64,000 nt of DNA from Asparagopsis taxiformis (Eukaryota > Rhodophyta > Florideophyceae > Bonnemaisoniales > Bonnemaisoniaceae). The notes beneath the pieces were generated by a model. The model was given only the letters and a program-made list of their open reading frames with translations, did not search any database and was not told where the DNA came from. Location of the stretch: NCBI GenBank assembly GCA_030407315.1, contig JALQPE010002409.1:124001-188000 (forward strand). Direction: 5' to 3'. Positions 38,198 to 48,400 of this stretch are shown in pieces (position 1 is the stretch's first letter; the number at the start of each line of letters is the position of its first letter). The position numbers and the translations under genes are program-made.

Positions 38198-40768
38198 ATG
38201 CTAAAGAAACTTTTCAACAAACCGCCACGCCAAACCGCACGTTCCGCACCGGACAACATGGACGATTTGCTAAACCCCTCCATATCTAATCCCTCCGTTA
38301 CCAATCCCACCGTGGCCGCCTTTCTCCACGGCCGCCTTTCCGTTCGCGTCATCGAAGCTCGCAATGTCGAGGGCCCTTCCTCCCGCTTCATGGATCGCCT
38401 CGAGCGCGCCGTAACTAGCTCCGTGGACGGTGTGGATCCCTATTGTAGTGTTAAACTATCCTACAACAAAGTCTTGCAAACCCCCGTCGTGCAAAACTCC
38501 CCTAATCCCGTCTGGAATACACATGCCGTCTTCGACGTCTGTCACGATTTCAATGCAATCGAGTTCCGCATCAAGGCCGCCAAACGAACCGGACCTCTCG
38601 CCATTATCTCCAAAGTCAAGCATCTCAGTCAGCTCTCCATTACTACCGCTGAAATCGCCGAAAAGCGTACAATTTCCGGATGGTTCCCCCTCGGCACATA
38701 CCAACGCGAAATCATTGCTGAAACAGGCGAAGATGAAAACTATTCTTCTGAAGAAGATCCAGACGCAGAACCGCCTTCCGCAGGATCATTTGGTGATCTC
38801 TGTATAGAAATCATTTATGAGCCCGTTCGAGAACTTGACATTTATGACGACCTTGGCGTACCCAACACTTACTTCCCCGTGCGAACCGCAGTCAATTATA
38901 ATATGTATCAGAACGCAGACGCCCCTCCGGAATCGCTCCCCATCATCCCCTTTCATCCCGATTACGAACACGGTCGCTGTTGGATCGACATTGCAAAGGC
39001 TATTATGTCCGCCACCCAGTTCATCTACATTACAGGCTGGGCCGTATGGCCAGAGCTCGTCATGGTTCGCACGCATTTCCCAGGCGATCAGTGGCAGGAC
39101 ATAACCCTCGGCGAAATGCTAAAGCAAAAGGCAGAAGAAGGCGTCAACGTCTGCGTAATGGTCTGGGACGAGCTTGCAAGCGGTACATTCCACAAAGGCA
39201 TTATGGGCACTCATGACGAGGAGGTCATATCCTATTTCCGAAAGTCAAAAGTGAACGCAGTCAAGGTCAGTCGCCAAAACCCTAAAGATGGTCCCCTGGC
39301 AGATCTCAATTGTTCAATTCTCTTCACCCACCATCAGAAGATTGTTATCACAACACAGATGGACCCCAATACAGGCCGCGATCGATTGCAAGCCTGGGTC
39401 GGTGGCCTCGATCTCACAGACGGCCGCTACGATAATCCTCAGCACTCCCTCTTCCGAACCATTGGTGACCTCCATGCCCCTCCCGATTTCTGGCAGGCAT
39501 GCGCGTTAGGTGTCTCTGCCGAATCCGGGCCTCGCGAACCCTGGCATGATATCCATGGCCACGTTACCGGCACTGCCGCATGGGACGTCCTTACAAACTT
39601 TGAAGGCCGTTGGATGAGACAAGCCCCTTCTAAAATGAAAGAACGCCTCCATGAACACGGTCCCGATACTGTAATGCAGCCTGCTGAGGAGCATGAAATC
39701 CGTGACGGCTCATGGAATGTCCAAGTTCTTCGCAGTATTAACGAAGCCTCCACGTTTTTAAACAGTGATAGAGAAGGCCTCATTGTTCGTCGAAATGCTC
39801 TTATTGATTTGAGCATTCACCATGCATATGTTCATCAGATTCGTCGAGCAAAGCATTTCATTTATATCGAGAACCAGTACTTCCTCAGTTCAAGTCACAT
39901 GTGGCTCTCAGGTCAGCGTGGAGGTTTTGCACCAAATCTAGTCGCCATCGAAATTGCAGAGAAGATCTGTGCGAAGATTCGCGCGAATGAACGTTTTGCT
40001 GTTTACGTCAATGTACCACTCTATCCGGAGGGCGCCCCGGCTTCAGGGCCTGTTCAAGAAATTCTGTCGCATCAACGCAAGACCGTTAGCATTATCACGC
40101 AACGCATTGCTGAAACAATTGCTGAAACTGGCATCGATAGCTCAATCTCAGACTGGTTCAATGTTTTTTGTCTCGTGAATAGAGAGTCTGTAGACGGCAG
40201 TGCTGGAAACGGAGGCAGTACACCACTTGAGCAGCAACTATCTGCTAGCCGTCGATTTATGGTCTACATTCACAGCAAATTTGCGGTATTTGATGACACT
40301 GCTGTCATAATAGGCTCGGCAAACATCAATTCCCGCTCCCTGGACGGCTCGAGGGACACAGAAATTGCGTGTCTGGCTTGGCAACCTGAATACGTCTCTA
40401 CGGGCTCGAACGGATACGGTATTGGCGAGGGTGAAGAAGGCGAAATGCCAAAAGGCGATGTTGCTGCTTTCCGTGCAAGTGTATTCTCGCAACATCTTGG
40501 AGAATATCTAGAGGTGTTTGAGAACCCTTCTTCCCTGGAATGTGTACACCTAATTCGCGACATGGCCGCTAAAAATTGGGACCACTTTGCCGATGATTCT
40601 GTGGAGGACGTTCTCGATATGCCACATGGTCATCTGGCATTGTATCCGTATGAGATCGAAGAAAGCACTGGTGAGATCTCCACCAAACAAGAGTGCTTCC
40701 CTGATTTTCCAACTGCTCTGATCAAAGGAAAGGCTACACCAGGTATTCCTAATATTCTCACGGGATAA
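38198..40768 (+). CDS. PLD: Plant-type C2 phospholipase D
   Basis: The 856 residues (from 38198; ATG 38093 is an alternative) follow the plant C2-PLD layout. A C2 domain (about 35-205: GRLSVRVIEARNV, DPYCSVKL, NPVWNTHAVFDV) is followed by YITGWAVWPE and two HKD half-sites. The second is canonical (HSKFAVFD, H692/K694/D699). The first reads HQKIVITT (H379/K381), with Thr386 where Asp is usual. IENQYFL and GSANINSRSLDGSRDTEIA are typical. The enzyme hydrolyses phosphatidylcholine and related lipids to phosphatidic acid. The C2 domain implies Ca2+-dependent membrane binding. Confidence 0.92.
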   Translation: MLKKLFNKPPRQTARSAPDNMDDLLNPSISNPSVTNPTVAAFLHGRLSVRVIEARNVEGPSSRFMDRLERAVTSSVDGVDPYCSVKLSYNKVLQTPVVQNSPNPVWNTHAVFDVCHDFNAIEFRIKAAKRTGPLAIISKVKHLSQLSITTAEIAEKRTISGWFPLGTYQREIIAETGEDENYSSEEDPDAEPPSAGSFGDLCIEIIYEPVRELDIYDDLGVPNTYFPVRTAVNYNMYQNADAPPESLPIIPFHPDYEHGRCWIDIAKAIMSATQFIYITGWAVWPELVMVRTHFPGDQWQDITLGEMLKQKAEEGVNVCVMVWDELASGTFHKGIMGTHDEEVISYFRKSKVNAVKVSRQNPKDGPLADLNCSILFTHHQKIVITTQMDPNTGRDRLQAWVGGLDLTDGRYDNPQHSLFRTIGDLHAPPDFWQACALGVSAESGPREPWHDIHGHVTGTAAWDVLTNFEGRWMRQAPSKMKERLHEHGPDTVMQPAEEHEIRDGSWNVQVLRSINEASTFLNSDREGLIVRRNALIDLSIHHAYVHQIRRAKHFIYIENQYFLSSSHMWLSGQRGGFAPNLVAIEIAEKICAKIRANERFAVYVNVPLYPEGAPASGPVQEILSHQRKTVSIITQRIAETIAETGIDSSISDWFNVFCLVNRESVDGSAGNGGSTPLEQQLSASRRFMVYIHSKFAVFDDTAVIIGSANINSRSLDGSRDTEIACLAWQPEYVSTGSNGYGIGEGEEGEMPKGDVAAFRASVFSQHLGEYLEVFENPSSLECVHLIRDMAAKNWDHFADDSVEDVLDMPHGHLALYPYEIEESTGEISTKQECFPDFPTALIKGKATPGIPNILTG

Positions 40769-41681
40769 CTCGTGGCGCTCCTCACCAAACTATATCCCCT
40801 GTAGTACCATACATACATAATGATCTAGCGAATTGGTACGCACTGCACACCTCGCCTATCTCTGTTGCTGTTGCCCTATGTTATTACGTATAACAATTAT
40901 CATTCCATAATGCCATATTACTCATTGGAGCCCTTCCAACAAACCGATCTCTTCATTAGTTGAACCACTTTCAAAGAGTGGTGTGCGTGCTATTTTCGGG
41001 TAAACAATCCGCTATTATGATCTGGGCAATTAGTCATGTCGAGGTACTAGATCGTATTACCTTGAAGCGACTTGGGTGGTCATGATGCTCCGCATACATC
41101 CAATACTTACAATCGTCATACCCTCCACATGCGATCATTGTACAGTCACAATTCCTCTACAACTCATGCTTTCCATCTTTACCGTTTAATTCGAAATTGA
41201 ACACAAAGCTGCGGCATTCAACGCTTGGTAATCCAAGGTACAATTTGCCACTATGCAAATGTTTTCCAGCACGATCCGTGGCTCGAATTGGAGTCATCAC
41301 ATGTTATTAAATTGCGTCTCTTGATCATATGCATCCGGGATGGAGTGTAAGTGTTGGTCCTACGTAGTGTCAGTTATGGAATGAGCGTTGCTACCATTAA
41401 CAAAATTTGAACTCGGCCATGCCAAAACCACAACGCCGGTCTTTCTCCACTCTATAAGTTGAGCACATTCAAAAGTATGAATACAATGTAAGATCGGACG
41501 TCAGTGAACCTCTTCCAAAGTCTTCCACAAAATCAGGTTGGACAGTCCAACAATACATCGTTGGAACGCTTGTATATTGTGATTGGCGTTGGAAAGCGGC
41601 ACACAACGAACTTTGGGGATAACAGTTCTCCTGAGTCGCTCATTGTCCGCCCATATTGCGTGGTTTGCGAATATACAGTTC
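40769..41681. other. Intergenic upstream of the membrane-protein gene
   Basis: About 900 bp. A TATAAG at 41453-41458 is a possible core promoter, and a four-codon upstream ORF lies at 41477-41491. No other gene was recognised. Confidence 0.45.
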
Positions 41682-42605
41682 ATGATGTTATCATCACCGA
41701 ATATGAAATGGATGGTTTTACTTGCGCTGGTCTGCACGACTTGTACCGTTTCTGCCTTTACGCTGCATAGTTTGTTCATGAGCAGCAACGTTACTCCAAA
41801 GTCTGGTCCGCGACCAGACAAGACGAACGCTCTGAATGCTAGTACTATCCACTTACAGCTACATAATCATAACGCTCCGTACCCAAATGACGAAGAAACA
41901 CACCTTTTTCATGACGAACTGAGATATCATAGCAAATATAATCCGGGCCGAAGGATGTCTTCTCGTCACGAATCTAGAAATCCTGCAGTTATCGGGAAAC
42001 GCTTGGATGCTTCGATCAGGGTAGAGAGCTCTGCTGGGAGGAATGTTTCAAGTCGTAAAATTGACGCGTCAGGAGAGATTACGCATGGAGGAAATGAAAC
42101 AGATGGTGAATTTGCGGAAATCAAAAAGGAGATGGAAGAGATGAGGCTCACGCTCGGTCCTCAGGCTAAAGTCGGCAATAAAGCCGACTACGGCGGAGAA
42201 AGAGAGGGTTCTGCGAAAAGGGAATCTGTACAGGAAAGGATGCATTCCAGAAACGGAAGGAAAGGTCATGAAACAGTTACTAGCATGGATCGTGATGCAA
42301 TGCTGGCACATGTGATCAAGCAGGCAATTACAGAATTGGAAGCTGCAAACCGATTGTTGCTCGTGAACGAAACATCGGAGCAGGACATGAACGTGATGGC
42401 AGCAATGGATAGGAGGGTAGAAAACGCAGAGGAACCTGTGAAGAGAAAATTAGAGAGTGAAGAAGAAACCGGTGGAGGATCAATGAGAGTGTCAGCACTT
42501 GATTTTCTTGCCGGGCTTGTGATAATCGGGGCGGTAGGCGTGATGATGTTGGGATATAGAACAAGGCAAAGCGAGAGATGTGAAAGGCCAGCATCATTTG
42601 TTTAG
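41682..42605 (+). CDS. Hypothetical type I membrane protein
   Basis: From the first ATG (41682) the protein has 307 residues; ATG 41703 would drop seven. It is not recognised. A signal peptide is evident (MKWMVLLALVCTTCTVSAFTL). A hydrophilic luminal or extracellular part with several N-glycosylation sequons (NVT, NAS, NVS, NET) and a charged heptad-like stretch (AEIKKEMEEMRLTL) follows. Near the end one membrane span, ALDFLAGLVIIGAVGVMML, precedes a short basic tail. The layout suggests a single-pass protein of the secretory system; no enzymatic motif is present. Confidence 0.6.
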   Translation: MMLSSPNMKWMVLLALVCTTCTVSAFTLHSLFMSSNVTPKSGPRPDKTNALNASTIHLQLHNHNAPYPNDEETHLFHDELRYHSKYNPGRRMSSRHESRNPAVIGKRLDASIRVESSAGRNVSSRKIDASGEITHGGNETDGEFAEIKKEMEEMRLTLGPQAKVGNKADYGGEREGSAKRESVQERMHSRNGRKGHETVTSMDRDAMLAHVIKQAITELEAANRLLLVNETSEQDMNVMAAMDRRVENAEEPVKRKLESEEETGGGSMRVSALDFLAGLVIIGAVGVMMLGYRTRQSERCERPASFV

Positions 42606-42703
42606 AGGCTTGTAGATGTTTATTGTAAATGACAGAAGTCGACATCAATGTACAATGGAAGGTATATGCAGAAGAATGTTAAATAGGATGAGATTGGGAG
42701 CAT

Positions 42704-42916
42704 CTACACACCCAATGGATCCAACGGCAAGGTGGCTGGATCAGTTGCAACTGCAATGCATCGCTCCACATGAGCGAGGAGTGCTCGCAGGGCCACATTC
42801 TCGCGCGTGAGCAAGTGAAGGCGGGTTTCAGCGCGACGAGTGCGCGAAGAGAGGTTATGCGGGAGTGAGCGGGATCGGCGTCGCTTGACAAGGATGGATG
42901 CGGGTTTGGTGGACAT
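42704..42916 (-). CDS. Small leucine-zipper-like hypothetical protein
   Basis: The 70-residue frame from an ATG has a basic start (KRRRSRSL) and a helical stretch, RRAETRLHLLTRENVALRAL, spaced like a short leucine zipper. A TTTAAATA sequence lies about 64-71 bp upstream (42980-42987, minus strand), the same spacing as other TATA boxes here. It could be a small dimerising protein, but the frame is short and only moderately supported. Confidence 0.4.
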   Translation of the reverse strand: MSTKPASILVKRRRSRSLPHNLSSRTRRAETRLHLLTRENVALRALLAHVERCIAVATDPATLPLDPLGV

Positions 42917-43437
42917 GACGACGGCGAGCGGTCGGGGGTGGTTTAGGAAAGGCGGGAGATGGAAGGAGGGTGGGTGATGTATTTAAAGGGTTGGCGGTAA
43001 AGTTGATGATGCAAAGATAGTCGGCATGATGAATGTGATGGAGGACAAACAAATAGGAACAACTGAAGTTGTGTACGTAGACGGATGGATGGGTGCAAGG
43101 GTACGCACAAGGGAATGGAAATTAAATTTCAGACGGGACGACGTGCGCGATCACGGGCCAAGTGTCACATGATGCAACTCAAAGCTCTGCCGCGCTTACC
43201 TGTGTGATCTGCTACACAAATCATCGCAATGGCGCAATTTCTAAATTTTTCATTACTTGGTACCACATCTGACCGGGGTCCGTCACTCTTAAGACCGCCC
43301 TGTAAGCGTACGTTGTTTTGTCCAGATGAGCATTGATGACGTACACGCGTCCATTTTGTATTTCTCAGCGCTCCCCTTCTGTCCGCTCCGCTCCATGTCG
43401 CGCTCTTCTTCCCGCCTTTGACAGATTCAAAAATGGT
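42917..43437. other. Intergenic between the small ORF and tRNA-Thr
   Basis: 521 bp; no gene recognised. The A5 run at 43429-43433 (T5 on the minus strand) is the Pol III terminator of the tRNA gene. Confidence 0.5.
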
Positions 43438-43520
43438 AGCCACCACCGAGATTTGAACTCGAGACCTCTTGATTTCCTGGATGTACTAGTCAAGCGCTCT
43501 ACCAACTGAGCTATAGCGGC
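43438..43520 (-). tRNA. tRNA-Thr (AGT) with a 10-nt insertion in the anticodon loop
   Basis: The cloverleaf is complete. The acceptor GCCGCTA pairs with TGGTGGC, the D-stem GCTC pairs with GAGC, and the anticodon stem CTTGA pairs with TCAAG. The T-stem TCGAG pairs with CTCGG around TTCAAAT, and the discriminator is T. The anticodon loop has 17 nt. Removing CATCCAGGAA after position 37 leaves CTAGTAA, the normal loop of eukaryotic tRNA-Thr(AGU). At 10 nt the intron is unusually short but sits at the canonical place. T5 follows 4 nt after the gene. Confidence 0.88.
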
Positions 43521-43677
43521 GTACTGAGAACCTTTGCGGTGCACAGGACCTGCCACCGGCGACCTGTGTCAGTGTATTAGAACTACTTTCACCGGGGGAA
43601 CTTGACGACAGGTAGCGTTAGTCACGATATCTCGCTGCATTCCACGTCAACGACTGCCGTGTTGGAGCCCAATACGT

Positions 43678-45177
43678 TTATTCCACCCTGATTCCCTCAA
43701 CATTACGCAGAAGCAGGTGATTCACTGTCTTGCGATCGAGCACCGGAATTTCTCCAATTGTCCCCATTGCCCATTCATTACCAAATTTCACAACTTCCTC
43801 CTTACTCCAACCAAGTTTCTTCTTCACTGTCATATAAAACTTCATCCACGAAACATAGCCTACCCGTCTCGTCTTTTCCACCACATCCGGTACATCAATG
43901 CTACCCTCGATAGTCCCTTTATCCAAGCCGCTCTCTTCCTCCAGCTCCAAAAGCTTCTTCGCACTCTCCGTCTCATATCCTGCCGTAATCATCATCGCAC
44001 ATCCGTCCTTCCCTAGTAATTGCACTCTCTGTTTATACGAATCCTCATTCACAAATCCCACTTGAATGATGACGTCCAGCGGTGGTATCGTAACACCTGT
44101 CAAAAAATCAGAAGCAAACAATATACAACCTCCCTTATTAATCATTTCCAACGCACGCTCCCTTTTTCCAATGCTTGACTTGTTGTGTACGTCAACGACG
44201 TCCACACCACGCTCCCGGATCAGTTCTGCATACAACTCCGCCAAGCGTGCCGCCTGAAAGAACACAACGGTCCGTTTATCAACATCCACCAGCCGTTCTA
44301 TCTCACCCAATACACCGCGTGCACTAGTTGAAACAAGCCGATGCTTCCCCAGCAAGGGCTCGTCTCGCGCTTCATCATTTACTGTCTCCTTCACAACCTT
44401 AGCTTCCCATTCAACCGTCTCAACATTCGAGCGCACAATCCCCTTCATGAAATCTTCAACGATACCCGTCACCTCCCGCACCATAACTACATTCTTCCGC
44501 CTCGAAACCTCCGGTATCAATCTCAGAATTCTCTTAAACTCCCTCTCACAACCTGTTTCCAGTATATCATCCAGCCCGCCCACAACGAGAAATTTCACTT
44601 TGGCAAGCCAAGGCGGCCCATGACCATCCTTGAGAAACGCACGGAAGACTGCACGAACAGTGCCAACAACTATAACTGGCATCGGATGTGAATTGGCATT
44701 CATTGCCGCATTTCGAAAAGAGCCATGTCCGATCCCCGCGGCAACAATTACGGCTGCGCGCTTTTTTTCATGTTGCGCCTCCAAAGAAGCTCGAAGAGCC
44801 TCTTCACGCGTGGGGAGCAACACGAGCGCTGGCTCGGATGTCTCTCTAGCACTGAGTGCCGCCGAGATTTTTCCGAACAATCCGGCACCTGTGACTATAG
44901 CATCGCGACGTGATTTTAATGTCTTTCTAACAAGATCTGCAGACGGCCCAGATCCCGGCTTCGATATAGGTTGCAGACGGGTGGGGACTGTGAGCGGCTC
45001 GTTTAGAATCGTTCTCTTGGACTGTGTTGGTGGTGCGCGCACAGGCTTCTTGCGTCGAGCGCGCTTTCGAGGTCCGGCACAAGTCCATTTGGGCGCTCGC
45101 GGCGTGCGAGGAGCTGTGAAGGGACCGCGAACTGGAGATAACAGTTGCGGCGAGGTTGGGAGAAAGGAGAGATTCAT
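43678..45177 (-). CDS. DEAD-box-like pseudo-helicase (MSS116/organellar type)
   Basis: The 499 residues follow the order of a DEAD-box helicase, but the catalytic motifs are lost. Motif I reads VTGAGLFGK (95-103) instead of AxTGxGKT, motif II VVGGLDDIL (198-206) instead of VLDEADxML, and motif III is not SAT. The motif VI region reads YKQRVQLLGKDG instead of YxHRxGRTGRxG. Structural motifs survive: LLPTREEAL (Ia), TVVFFQ (IV) and FASDFLTGVTIPPLDVIIQVG-like V. The C-terminal ~60 residues resemble the extension of Mss116 and plant organellar helicases. The first 50 residues are Arg/Pro-rich with no acidic residue, fitting a transit peptide. ATPase activity is unlikely; RNA binding or a structural role in the organelle is inferred. 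Confidence 0.75.
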   Translation of the reverse strand: MNLSFLPTSPQLLSPVRGPFTAPRTPRAPKWTCAGPRKRARRKKPVRAPPTQSKRTILNEPLTVPTRLQPISKPGSGPSADLVRKTLKSRRDAIVTGAGLFGKISAALSARETSEPALVLLPTREEALRASLEAQHEKKRAAVIVAAGIGHGSFRNAAMNANSHPMPVIVVGTVRAVFRAFLKDGHGPPWLAKVKFLVVGGLDDILETGCEREFKRILRLIPEVSRRKNVVMVREVTGIVEDFMKGIVRSNVETVEWEAKVVKETVNDEARDEPLLGKHRLVSTSARGVLGEIERLVDVDKRTVVFFQAARLAELYAELIRERGVDVVDVHNKSSIGKRERALEMINKGGCILFASDFLTGVTIPPLDVIIQVGFVNEDSYKQRVQLLGKDGCAMMITAGYETESAKKLLELEEESGLDKGTIEGSIDVPDVVEKTRRVGYVSWMKFYMTVKKKLGWSKEEVVKFGNEWAMGTIGEIPVLDRKTVNHLLLRNVEGIRVE

Positions 45178-45464
45178 CGGTGAGGGTGGGGGCTACTGAA
45201 GGGATACCGATTCTCCAACGGTGTCGCCCTGGCAACAAGCAGCTCGTGCGAAACGGCTGTACACGATGCTGCGGAATTTTTTTAAAATTTGGCTATCTGT
45301 AACAGTTTTTCATTTTTCCGACGACCTCTGTTAACACCATCTGGTTGCACATTCGCGCTTGTTTCACGACCACGCTCGCGACACCGCGCTTGGTTCAAGT
45401 ATCTATATCGTTTTTTCTGCTAGGACATGCCCTCCCGCTTTCACATCTTCGCTTCCCATTCGAA

Positions 45465-48400
45465 ATGGGTATTCCGGCATATTTCCGCTGGATATCTGAG
45501 AAGTATCCTCGCATAATGGTCGACTGTGTCGAGCACGTTCGAACCGACCCAGACACCATGCGTGAACTTCCCATAGATGCTTCAGCCCCCAACCCTAATG
45601 GTGTAGAATTTGACAACCTTTACCTCGACATGAATGGAATCATTCATCCATGCACTCATCCTGAGGACCGCCCAGCTCCTACCACTGAAGCCGAAATGTT
45701 CGACGCAATTTTCGAGTACATCGACCGTATCTTCTCAATTGTCCGTCCCCGTGCAGTCATTTACATGGCCATTGACGGCGTCGCACCGCGTGCAAAGATT
45801 AACCAACAGCGCAGCCGTCGCTTTCGCTCTGCGCAAGAAACAGAAGAGAAGCGGCGTACAAGCGACCAGCTGCGCGATGAATGGCGCAAAATGGGTCTCC
45901 GAGTTTCAGATGAGCAAGACGAACCAAGTGAAGTCTTCGATTCAAATGTTATCACTCCCGGCACCCCCTTCATGGCTCGACTCGCCGTTGCGCTGCGTAA
46001 ATACGTTTGTGATCGCATTGCCAACACCCCAAGTTGGCGAAATGTGAAAGTTATCTTTTCAGACGCTTCCGTCCCCGGCGAGGGTGAGCATAAAATTGCA
46101 GAGTTTATTCGTCGCGAACGCACGCAACCTGGTTATAACCCTAACATCCGCCATGTCATGTACGGTCTTGACGCCGATCTCATCATGTTGGCGCTGGCGA
46201 CTCATGAGGCTTACTTCACCATCCTGCGCGAGGAGGTGTTCGCAAAGCGAGGCGCTAATCGAAACGACGGTAATCATGGACCGAAGCCCCCGGATCAACA
46301 TCAGGCTCCGACACAGATCGATTCTGTACTCGCGCAAACACACGATGACTCTATAACAACACGTGCGCAGCTTGGCGGCCGCAAGCCCTTTCACTTTTTA
46401 CACGTAAATGTCCTTCGAGAATATCTTGATTATGAATTCAAGACTGATATTGAAAGAGAGCTTGCCGCCGTCCCGGGCGGCGCAAATGTTGCATACAATT
46501 TGGAAAGAGTCATAGACGATTTTGTTTTTATGTGCTTCTTCGTAGGGAATGACTTTCTGCCTCATTTACCTACACTTGACATCCGTGAGGGTGCCATTGA
46601 CTATCTGATAGAATTGTACAAAACTGAACTTCCCCGTACGGGTTACTTGACATCCTCGCAGGGCGAAGTAGATTTTGTTCGTGTCCGAAAATTGCTGCTC
46701 TGCGTAGGTTCTAAAGAGGACCAGGTCTTCCAAGAGCGAGCAAAGCGGGAAAAAGAAAGTCTTGAGCGCGCTGCGCGTGAAAAACAATTCAAAGTTGAAG
46801 AAAAACAAAGAAAACGCAAGACCGAGGCCACCCAGCCGTCTGATCGGACATCCAAGCGAGTAAAATCTGAAAAACAAAATCCAATGCAGGGTTACCAAGA
46901 CGCTGTGTTTAGTCAACACACTGTTCAACTCGGAAGAAAAGACAAAGATCCCCGTGTCGGTTCCGGAGAAGCTGAGGCAGCTGCGGCGGCAGCATTCAAG
47001 GCCGTGTTGCAGAAGAAAGACAAGAAAGCGGCAAAGCTGAAGGCAGAAGCGGGAGTCGAACCCAATATTACCAAGAAGCGTAAGGTCAAGAAAGAGCAGA
47101 AAGAAGAACCATCTGAAGTCGTCGTAAAGAGCCTCCCCGAGTTCCAAGAAGCTCTGAAGGAGCGTCTTCGCGAAAAGCAGGAACTTGAAGTGTTTGACAA
47201 CGTCAAACTTGGCGAAGAGGGATGGAAAGAGCGATATTACAACCAGAAGTTTCACTGGGGAGAGGAACACAATGCAGAGAAGCAAAAGTTGCTCCGAATT
47301 TATACAGAAGGGCTACAATGGGTAATGAAGTATTATTATGTGGGATGTATGTCATGGGGGTGGTACTATCCGTATCATTATGCACCATTTGCATCTGATC
47401 TCGTGGAGTGTGATGTAACTGCAAAGGATATCGTGCTCGATATGGGAAAGCCGTTTAAGCCATTCACTCAATTGCAGGCAGTAATGCCTGCAAGCAGTGG
47501 TCGTATAGTTTTGCCGAAATGTTATTCTGATTTGATGGTGAACCCGAACTCTCCGATCATAGACTACTATCCAGCGGAGTTTGCACTGGATCTTAACGGA
47601 AAACGCTTTGCTTGGCAAGGTGTTGCTCTGCTACCTTTCATTGATGAGCGGCGGCTGAATGATGCGTTGGCACAGTTAGATGATAAGCTAACGGATGAAG
47701 AAAGGGAACGAAACTCATTTGGGGAATGCTGCATCATTGTGCACAAAGATACGCATCTCGGTAAGTGGCGTGCTAAGAAATCTGCAGCAAGTTCGGAATC
47801 GCGAAAAAGAGTACCTGAATTCGCTGCTGAAGGGCAACTGTTTGGGAAAGCCTCATATCCACTCGTTGAGTATGGAGGTAACAACGGTGACGTCTTCACG
47901 CTTTCATTCGAAATTCCGAAGTATTTGCCGCATGAGTCTCAATTGTTGCCAAATGTAATTCCACCACAGGTTGTACTGAATGATGCTACACGAGCAGATT
48001 CAAGACGAAGCGGATGGAAGCAAGCAAAGTTTGGGCCTTTAGGTCGAGCAGCTAAGGATATTATTAGTGATCGCGAGCGTCGCCTCAGCGGAAGAGGTGG
48101 ACGTGGGGGCTTCAGTGGCTTGGCTGGTAGAGGACGTGGTACACAATTCAACAGAAATCGTGGTGGTTACGTGGCTAATGCACCAGTGATCAACCAACCT
48201 CACATCAATGTGGTTGCGAACAATATGTTTGGAGGCCTCGGACAAAATCCTGGATGGATGGCTGGACAAAACAACTACTCTACGCCACACAACACAAATC
48301 AATACTCGCAATACAATCAGCAGCAGCCGCAGCAGCCATACGGGACATATACGGACCCATACAGAGATCCAAGCCGATTCGGTGGATACTACGGATCGGG

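Noticed and set aside
41477..41700. Possible 5' intron (ATGTAAGA ... ATACAG) before the membrane-protein gene
   Set aside because: Joining the putative exons gives an early stop, and the rest of the window is intron-free; kept only as an upstream ORF.
46566..47285. 239-codon frame antisense to XRN2
   Set aside because: Complement of the lysine-rich insert of XRN2; Phe/Leu richness is a mirror effect of Lys/Glu codons.
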